A stretch of 64,000 bases of DNA from an uncultured Eggerthellaceae bacterium (GTDB lineage: Bacteria > Actinomycetota > Coriobacteriia > Coriobacteriales > Eggerthellaceae). How positions within the stretch are numbered: the stretch's first letter is position 1; each line of letters starts with the position of its first letter. A model generated the notes under the pieces. It saw nothing but the letters and a program-made list of their open reading frames with translations, searched no databases and was not told the origin of the DNA. Location: contig CAJUSF010000013.1 in assembly GCA_910588945.1 (NCBI GenBank), positions 124,001 through 188,000 of the forward strand. The letters are read 5' to 3'. This document shows positions 58,448-64,000 of the stretch, piece after piece. A program made the translations under genes and the position numbers.

Positions 58448-60316
58448 TCACACAGCCGGCATATAATCCGCGCCAATGATCGCGATCACACCGGCCTCCG
58501 ATGAATAGTAATCACCGCCATTGACAACACGGCCGCTTCCTATCTGAGATGCGATCGCTTTGGCCGCACCTTCATATGAGCTATCGGTGAACACGATGAG
58601 CGTCTCAGGATAGGTTATAGCGTCGGTCACATTGCCCACGCCGATGACGTTGTACCCATATCCGCTCAAAATCTCTCCTAGCTTGGCACCCGCCCCTGTC
58701 ATCTGAGTCCCGTTTCTCACCTCGACAGTAACATCGCCGGGGACGACATTGGATATCGACTCATCGGTCATATCTGGATTCTGCCCGCTCTTCACAAGCT
58801 CGCGAATGCCATCCCAGCTATTCGAAGACACCTGGAACACAACATCATCCGTACTCGAGCCACGCGTCTCATAATAAGGAACGATACACGAGTAGATCAC
58901 GAGATCCTCGCTGGGCTTTAGCGCATCTCCAAGCGATAGCAGATCGGATGTCGACATATCGGTCTCGATGTATAGACTCGCATCCCCCACAAGGTTTGCC
59001 AGCCCGAGCCCCGATGAAGACAGCGCCGCATTCAGCACCTCAGTCGTAAAGGCGACGCGATTGGCAACGGTCGTATCGAACCCGCCCAAGACATTCGTTG
59101 CACGAAGATACGTTATTACCTGCTTGCCTGAAAGAGTCTGCTCGCCGGCGAATATAACTTCATTGCCCGCATTAGGATCATCGATCTCCTCTGCAATGTT
59201 TAACTGGATGCCGCCCATCATATCTACGATATTGATGAGGTGCTCGGAGTTGGTAGAGATGAAATGGTTGACATCGATTCCGCATAATGCCGAAACGGCT
59301 CGCACAAGCTCCGCATCTCCGCCCACATCTTTCGCCTCATACAGCGGATGGCTCACCCCGTCGCTCATCTTGTAGGTGAGAATGGAAGGAACCGTGATGA
59401 ACGTGAGCTTCTTTCCCGGAGCATCCACTCGAACGAGCATATAGCCCTCCGACTCCGACTCAACCGCCTTTGTGGCTCGATCATCCATATCCGCCACACA
59501 GAGCACATAATACGGCCCGCCATCTTTGCCCGCCACCAGCGCCTCAGCGGCGTTGGAATCCGCAAGCGCGAGATTCGAATCGGTCGTTCTGAAGAAAGCG
59601 AATACGCCCACGGCAAGCGCCACTACCAAGATCGCGCACAGGATTGCCACTACCACGCCGAGCTTGCGCCTATTCGATCGCGAGCGCGTATTCTCCGCAA
59701 GTGTCGCCTTCCGTCCGCCGCGTTTTTTCTGTTTCTTCGCGTGCGATCCCTTTTCCTTAGAAGCCTTTGAGCGCCCATAGGCCACCGAACTCTCGGCGAT
59801 ATCCTGCGAGTACGCCGAAGCGCGGCTATGCGATGCAGACCTAGAAGAACCACTCACGCTCGGCTCTGTACGCTTGCTGCCAGATCCGAGCGTGCGCTTG
59901 GTGCGAGCCGATGAGCTATCCTCACGTGCCGACATGCCACCCGCAGACTTCGATCCTCTCATGGATACAAGGTCAACATTTCTCATCTCTCTCGATGCAT
60001 TCGAAATACGCGGCCTCTGCGCTTTTGGAAGTCCCGCACTGTTTACAAGGTCATCCGTAGCTCTGCCTCCATACAAAGCCGCATCGCGACGAGCGCGCGG
60101 ATTTCGCGACGAGGAGGCAGAAGTGCTACGGCGATATGATGCACGAGTCGAGCGAGACGTACTTGCATCTGGTCCCGACATAGCCGATGCTCTTTTCGCT
60201 GCGCGATCGGACAGGTCGCCTCCAGAAGCGCGAGATGATCGATAGGTCCGCTCCGCGCGTTTGTAAGAGCGCGCAGAACGCTCATCATTTTCGTATGGAT
60301 CGCCCGATCTGCCCAT
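58448..60316 (-). CDS. LytR-CpsA-Psr (LCP) family-like protein with LytR_C domain
   Basis: 622 residues: a basic Ser/Arg-rich disordered cytoplasmic part (about 210 residues), one transmembrane helix (about 215-240, VVVAILCAILVVALAVGVFAFF), an LCP-like domain (YMLVRVDAPGKKLTFITVPSI to DTTVANRVAF) and a C-terminal LytR_C domain (VTVEVRNGTQMTGAGAKLG). LCP proteins attach glycopolymers to peptidoglycan. The usual Arg of IPRDT is VPSI here, the RSDT box is ESEG, and RxR is LRATN, so catalysis may be altered. ATG at 60316 after AAGGATTTC. Confidence 0.82.
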   Translation of the reverse strand: MGRSGDPYENDERSARSYKRAERTYRSSRASGGDLSDRAAKRASAMSGPDASTSRSTRASYRRSTSASSSRNPRARRDAALYGGRATDDLVNSAGLPKAQRPRISNASREMRNVDLVSMRGSKSAGGMSAREDSSSARTKRTLGSGSKRTEPSVSGSSRSASHSRASAYSQDIAESSVAYGRSKASKEKGSHAKKQKKRGGRKATLAENTRSRSNRRKLGVVVAILCAILVVALAVGVFAFFRTTDSNLALADSNAAEALVAGKDGGPYYVLCVADMDDRATKAVESESEGYMLVRVDAPGKKLTFITVPSILTYKMSDGVSHPLYEAKDVGGDAELVRAVSALCGIDVNHFISTNSEHLINIVDMMGGIQLNIAEEIDDPNAGNEVIFAGEQTLSGKQVITYLRATNVLGGFDTTVANRVAFTTEVLNAALSSSGLGLANLVGDASLYIETDMSTSDLLSLGDALKPSEDLVIYSCIVPYYETRGSSTDDVVFQVSSNSWDGIRELVKSGQNPDMTDESISNVVPGDVTVEVRNGTQMTGAGAKLGEILSGYGYNVIGVGNVTDAITYPETLIVFTDSSYEGAAKAIASQIGSGRVVNGGDYYSSEAGVIAIIGADYMPAV

Positions 60317-60358
60317 GAAATCCTTTTCTATCCCAATAATGCGAACGCTCGATCGCTC

Positions 60359-61627
60359 TTACAAAGACCGGCGCTCAAGATCGGCACCAAGCGATGAAAG
60401 TTTGCCAACATAGTCCTCATATCCCCGATCGATATGTCCGATCTCATATACCGTGGTATATCCTTCAGCCACAATACCAGCAAGCACAAGAGCGGCACCG
60501 GCCCGCAAGTCTGTTGAGGACACCGGAGCGCCCTGCAACCTCTTCACACCGCGGATTATCGCATGATGCTCCTCAAGCGTGATGTCTGCGCCCATTCGCA
60601 TGAGCTCGGCTGCAAACATGAAGCGATTCTCAAACACATTTTCCGTGATGACCGAGATACCGTCAGCCAGCGCAGCAAGCAGCATGAATTGCGCCTGCAG
60701 ATCGGTCGGAAAACCCGGATGCGGAAGAGTCTGGATATCCGTCGGGGAAAGCGGATGGTCGCGAGATATCGTGATGCGATCAGCTTGCGCTTCGATCTTG
60801 CATCCCATTGCTTCGAACTTCAGAAGCGACATCTTCAAAAATGACGGATCAATACCAACGACAGTCAGAGGACCACCCGTAAGTGCGCCTCCCGCCAAAA
60901 ACGTCCCGGCCTCGATTCTGTCTCCCACCGTGGTGTGCTCGCAAGGATGAAGGTCGTCAAGCTCCACGCCTTCTATCTCGATGCTCGACGCGCCTGCACC
61001 ACTTATCTTGCAGCCCATACTGTTGAGCATGTCACACAGATCCACGATCTCCGGTTCGCGAGCCGCATTCTCGATCACAGTGTGACCTTTTGCCGCTACA
61101 GCGGCCATAAGCATATTCTCGGTCGCACCAACGCTTGGGAATTCAAGCACAACATGCGCACCGTTAAGTCCGTTCGGTGTACTGGCGATAAGAACGCCGT
61201 GATCCACATCGAACTTGACCCCAAGCATCTCAAGCCCGACAAGATGCATATCGATCTTGCGCGCGCCGATCTGGCATCCGCCCGGCATTGCAACACGTGC
61301 AGCCCCAAAGCGCCCAATCAGTGGTCCTAGCACCGAAATGCTCGCCCTCATCTTTGAGACGAGCTCATAGGGCGTCACGCATCTGTCGACCGCAGCCGTA
61401 TCGATGAAAAGATCATGCCCATCGCGCTCAACGCTTGCGCCTAATGTCGTGAGTACTTCTGACATGATCTCGATATCAGATATCACAGGAACATTGTGAA
61501 GCGTCGACGGTCCTTGACCAAGAAGGGTCGCAGCCATCAGCTTCAGCGCGGAATTCTTGGCACCGGCGATGCGGACCTCTCCGGTCAAAGTGCTGTTGCC
61601 TCGAACAACGATGACTTCTTTGGACAA
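60359..61627 (-). CDS. murA: UDP-N-acetylglucosamine 1-carboxyvinyltransferase
   Basis: Commits UDP-GlcNAc to peptidoglycan synthesis. About 422 residues: VRGNSTLTGEVRIAGAKNSALKLMAA, the catalytic Cys in MPGGCQIGARKIDMH (Cys present, so likely fosfomycin-sensitive), PTDLQAQFM and GAALVLAGIVAEG. The TTG at 61627 is taken as start since GGTAGAG is close upstream; the frame is open to 61645. A TATAAT -10 lies at 61693-61688. Convergence with the tsf hairpin is noted. Confidence 0.96.
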   Translation of the reverse strand: MSKEVIVVRGNSTLTGEVRIAGAKNSALKLMAATLLGQGPSTLHNVPVISDIEIMSEVLTTLGASVERDGHDLFIDTAAVDRCVTPYELVSKMRASISVLGPLIGRFGAARVAMPGGCQIGARKIDMHLVGLEMLGVKFDVDHGVLIASTPNGLNGAHVVLEFPSVGATENMLMAAVAAKGHTVIENAAREPEIVDLCDMLNSMGCKISGAGASSIEIEGVELDDLHPCEHTTVGDRIEAGTFLAGGALTGGPLTVVGIDPSFLKMSLLKFEAMGCKIEAQADRITISRDHPLSPTDIQTLPHPGFPTDLQAQFMLLAALADGISVITENVFENRFMFAAELMRMGADITLEEHHAIIRGVKRLQGAPVSSTDLRAGAALVLAGIVAEGYTTVYEIGHIDRGYEDYVGKLSSLGADLERRSL

Positions 61628-61687
61628 AACTCTACCCCCGATCAACTTGACGCAAGAACGCCTGCGAATCGTTCAACCATGATACAT

Positions 61688-61693
61688 ATTATA
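61688..61693 (-). promoter_or_regulatory. -10 element upstream of murA
   Basis: Perfect TATAAT (61693-61688) about 60 bases upstream of the murA start. No good -35. Confidence 0.45.
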
Positions 61694-61704
61694 GATAACG
61701 TAGA

Positions 61705-61730
61705 GAAGGCCGCGCAAACGCACGACCTTC
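61705..61730 (-). terminator. Hairpin after tsf
   Basis: Minus RNA: GAAGGUCGUGC (61730-61720) and GCGCGGCCUUC (61715-61705) pair over 11 bp with two G.U. A T-run is lacking, so it may be a weak terminator or processing site between tsf and murA. Confidence 0.5.
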
Positions 61731-61758
61731 CGAAACATAATATCTTTGCTTGTCGGGT

Positions 61759-62619
61759 CTACTCACCCAAAGCGAAGCGAAGAAAGCCAGTGATCTTGAT
61801 GGTGCCACCGAGCTCCTTGGCGCAAGAATCGACATACTGACCGACAGTCATGTCAGAGTCCTTCACGAAATCCTGCTCTGCAAGGCAGTTCTCCTTGTAG
61901 AACTTATCCATTCTTCCCATGGCGATCTTCTCTTGGATGTTCTCCGGCTTGCCAGATTCTGCAGCCTGAGCCTTGTATATCTCCATCTCATGCGCTGCAA
62001 CATCAGCAGGAACCGACTCGCGAGTAGCGGCGACCGGGTTGATCGCGGCAACCTGCATAGCAACGTCGCGTCCGCATTTTTGGAAACCCTCGGATGCAGG
62101 GTCGATACCCTCAACGTCGAATGTGACCAGAACGCCGATCTTACCGCCGCCATGGATGTAGGAAGAAACACCTTTCGCCTCGAGCTCGGAAACGCGAGCC
62201 AGCTGGCAGTTCTCGCCCATCACGTGGATGCAATCGGTGATGATCTCCTCAACGGTCTCGCCGTCGATCGAACAGCTGGGAAGCTTCTCGGCATCAACGG
62301 GCATATTCTCGAGAGCCGCACGTGCGATCTTCTCGGCATAACCCTTGAACTTCTCATTCATTCCTACGAAGTCAGTCTCGCAATTGAACTCAACGACCGC
62401 ACCCTTTGTGCAAGTGTCGTCAACGATAGCCATAACAGTTCCCTCGTTGGTGGCGCGGCCCGCCTTCTTAGCAACAGCAGCCAATCCGCGTGTACGGAGA
62501 ACATCAACAGCTGCCTCCATGTCACCGTTGGCCTCTGCGAGCGCCTTTTTGCACTCCATCATGCCCGCGCCGGTCATCTCGCGCAGCTCTTTGACCATGC
62601 TAGCAGTGATCTCTGCCAT
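61759..62619 (-). CDS. tsf: Elongation factor Ts
   Basis: Guanine-nucleotide exchange factor for EF-Tu. 286 residues: VKELREMTGAGMMECKKAL at the N-terminus, GLAAVAKKAGRATNEG, VVEFNCETDFV, LPSCSIDGETVEEII and a core ending MDKFYKENCLAEQDFVKD. Good actinobacterial length. Follows rpsB after 61 bases; pyrH is not adjacent. Confidence 0.98.
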   Translation of the reverse strand: MAEITASMVKELREMTGAGMMECKKALAEANGDMEAAVDVLRTRGLAAVAKKAGRATNEGTVMAIVDDTCTKGAVVEFNCETDFVGMNEKFKGYAEKIARAALENMPVDAEKLPSCSIDGETVEEIITDCIHVMGENCQLARVSELEAKGVSSYIHGGGKIGVLVTFDVEGIDPASEGFQKCGRDVAMQVAAINPVAATRESVPADVAAHEMEIYKAQAAESGKPENIQEKIAMGRMDKFYKENCLAEQDFVKDSDMTVGQYVDSCAKELGGTIKITGFLRFALGE

Positions 62620-62680
62620 ATCATTACCTCCCTTAAAGGATATTCTCGTATCGATAGTGGGCTGATTTCCGCCCCAAATC

Positions 62681-63532
62681 TTAAGCCTGATCGGCTACAG
62701 CCGCCTCTTCATCGGCAATGTTCGCATCAATCGCGCCAGCAAGCTCGTCTGCAGCGGCAGCGGAAACGACATCGCCCTGTTGAACCTCGGCGTTTGCAGC
62801 AGCAGGAGCCGCAGCATCGCTCATCTCAGCGGCGGTGACATCGGCGCCGGTGCCTGCGATAACAGCATCTGCGATGAAATTGCATAGCAAGCGCACGCTC
62901 CTGATCGCATCGTCGTTCGCAGGGATTCCGTAATCGACATCATCCGGATCGCAGTTGGTATCAAGCGTACCAACGATCGGGATGTTGAGACGACGAGCCT
63001 CGTTGACCGCGATCTCCTCGCGGCAAGTGTCGATGATAAAGATCGCATCCGGGGTCTTTTTCATGTTGCGGATACCGTTGAGATTAGTTTGAAGCTTAGC
63101 AAGCTCTTTGCGCTTCAGGATCTGCTCCTTCTTCGGAAGAAGAGCCATGCGACCGTCGGCCTCTTGAGCCTCAAGGTCCTCCATGTAGACAACGCGCTGA
63201 CGGATTGTTACAAAGTTGGTAAGCATACCACCGAGCCAACGTGCGTTCACGTAAGGCATTCCACAACGATTCGCAGCCTCAGCAATGGGCTCCTGTGCCT
63301 GCTTTTTGGTACCGACAAAGAGCACCGTGCCCCCTTTGCGGGCAAGGTTGGAGACAAATGTGTATGCCTTATCCATATCCACAAGCGTCTGCTTGAGATC
63401 GATGATGTAGATATCTCCTCTGCTTCCGAAGATATACGGTTTCATCTTCGGGTTCCAGCGGCGAGTCTGGTGACCGAAATGCGCACCCGCGTCGATGAGC
63501 GACTGGATGCTGACCTTTGTTGGTGTAGCCAT
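62681..63532 (-). CDS. rpsB: 30S ribosomal protein S2 with Ala/Asp-rich tail
   Basis: 283 residues. Core S2 signatures: VSIQSLIDAGAHFGHQTRRWNPKM, YVNARWLGGMLTNFVTIRQR and DPDDVDYGIPANDDA. The last 45 residues are Ala/Asp/Glu-rich and lie beyond the usual S2 length. ATG at 63532 after GGAG; a frame to 63586 is discarded. A leader hairpin region and an extended -10 lie upstream. Confidence 0.97.
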   Translation of the reverse strand: MATPTKVSIQSLIDAGAHFGHQTRRWNPKMKPYIFGSRGDIYIIDLKQTLVDMDKAYTFVSNLARKGGTVLFVGTKKQAQEPIAEAANRCGMPYVNARWLGGMLTNFVTIRQRVVYMEDLEAQEADGRMALLPKKEQILKRKELAKLQTNLNGIRNMKKTPDAIFIIDTCREEIAVNEARRLNIPIVGTLDTNCDPDDVDYGIPANDDAIRSVRLLCNFIADAVIAGTGADVTAAEMSDAAAPAAANAEVQQGDVVSAAAADELAGAIDANIADEEAAVADQA

Positions 63533-63647
63533 GTCTAAAACTCCATTCGTTAGTCCTCTGCCCAAGGTCATCCCTGATGCCCGCAACCCTCATAAGGGCC
63601 ACTGGCAGGCACAAGTCGCTTGAGCATGTGTGATTAGAAACTTCGAA

Positions 63648-63656
63648 AGTATACCA
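63648..63656 (-). promoter_or_regulatory. Extended -10 promoter of rpsB-tsf
   Basis: TGGTATACT (63656-63648) is an extended -10 about 115 bases before rpsB. No clear -35. Confidence 0.55.
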
Positions 63657-63680
63657 CAGTTATGGGCTTGAAATGACTAC

Positions 63681-64000
63681 TTATTTCGCAGCCTCGGCGG
63701 CTTCGCGCTCGAGCACTTTCTTCATCGCTGCGATGGCACACTCGATCTGCTCGTCTTCTGGCTCGTTCGTCGTAAGATACTGCATCTGCATCCCCGGCCA
63801 TAAAATGACCTTCACAAGAGGATTATCCGGATGGCTTCCAGCCCACTTCACCGTTATCTCGTACGAAATTCCCGCGATCAGCGGCAAGAATAATATCCTT
63901 ACTGCTATGACCAGCAGGAGCTTCGGAAGCCCATCAGCCACGCCGAGAGCGTCAATAAGAGCATTCACCGGAAGGATGGTATAGACGATGATCGCGATTA
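63681..64000 (-). CDS. DUF1385 (YqhQ-like) membrane protein, C-terminal part
   Basis: Reading from the right edge gives the last roughly 105 residues: VNALIDALGVADGLPKLLLVIAVRILFLPLIAGISYE and HPDNPLVKVILWPGMQMQYLTTNEPEDEQIECAI, matching the C-terminus of DUF1385 proteins. The frame is open at 64000, so the gene begins outside. Family function is not settled. Ends 148 bases before rpsB. Confidence 0.85.
   Translation of the reverse strand, partial: IAIIVYTILPVNALIDALGVADGLPKLLLVIAVRILFLPLIAGISYEITVKWAGSHPDNPLVKVILWPGMQMQYLTTNEPEDEQIECAIAAMKKVLEREAAEAAK

Noticed and set aside
61750..62838. Long plus-strand open frame (362 residues)
   Set aside because: Antisense to tsf and the end of rpsB, both certain genes.

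Overview
The window looks like chromosomal DNA of an anaerobic, mid-GC actinobacterium of the class Coriobacteriia. This is inferred from gene content and neighbourhoods: a glutamine synthetase next to an OmpR-type orphan regulator, TrmFO and AzlCD, desulfoferrodoxin, pyruvate phosphate dikinase with its regulatory kinase, and 2-hydroxyacyl-CoA-dehydratase-type activases. I could not run a search to fix genus or species. About 60 genes are visible and most lie on the minus strand. The plus-strand genes are in two islands, 8.3-12.1 kb and 39.7-43.5 kb. No rRNA, tRNA, insertion sequence, prophage or CRISPR array was seen.

Layout, left to right: the start of pyrH (cut by the edge) and an HtrA protease with a polyglutamine tail; a polar amino-acid ABC transporter whose operon holds a large structured RNA between binding protein and permease; three genes for a split 2-hydroxyacyl-CoA-dehydratase-like Fe-S system; then, on plus, a DUF2064 protein, a KASIII enzyme and a DEAD-box helicase. 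From 12.4 to 25.1 kb on minus lie gdhA, an unknown anchored protein, uvrA, xerC, trmFO, dprA, comM, yraN, rnhB and rplS. From xerC to rplS this resembles the Bacillus rplS-rnhB-dprA-trmFO-codV block. From 25.3 to 39.4 kb are azlD, azlC and mtnA (with a structured leader), ppdK, a polytopic membrane protein, ppsR, glyS, glyQ, lepB, trmD, rimM, khpA and rpsP.

The plus-strand island at 39.7-43.5 kb has an ATP-grasp protein, a TIGR01906-type membrane protein, ribH and a cation-efflux transporter. From 43.5 to 50.4 kb is the classic GTPase/ribosome group rplU-rpmA-obgE-proB-proA-nadD-yqeK-rsfS (transcribed leftward). After it come polA, glnA with its orphan regulator, rpmE, desulfoferrodoxin, lgt, two small Cys-rich proteins, a NifU-type scaffold, an LCP-family protein, murA, tsf, rpsB and the end of a DUF1385 gene.

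Metabolically the genes point to nitrogen and amino-acid economy: glutamate dehydrogenase, glutamine synthetase, proline synthesis, amino-acid import, branched-chain amino-acid export and PPDK. The least ordinary signals are non-coding: (1) a strand-specific 19-bp G.U-rich RNA stem with internal helices at 3880-3979; (2) a five-helix nested rod at 27622-27723 before mtnA; (3) an array of eight AAYCTTGCA-like 9-mers at near multiples of 11 bp at 23625-23788; (4) a perfect 11-bp inverted repeat with arms five helical turns apart upstream of gdhA.
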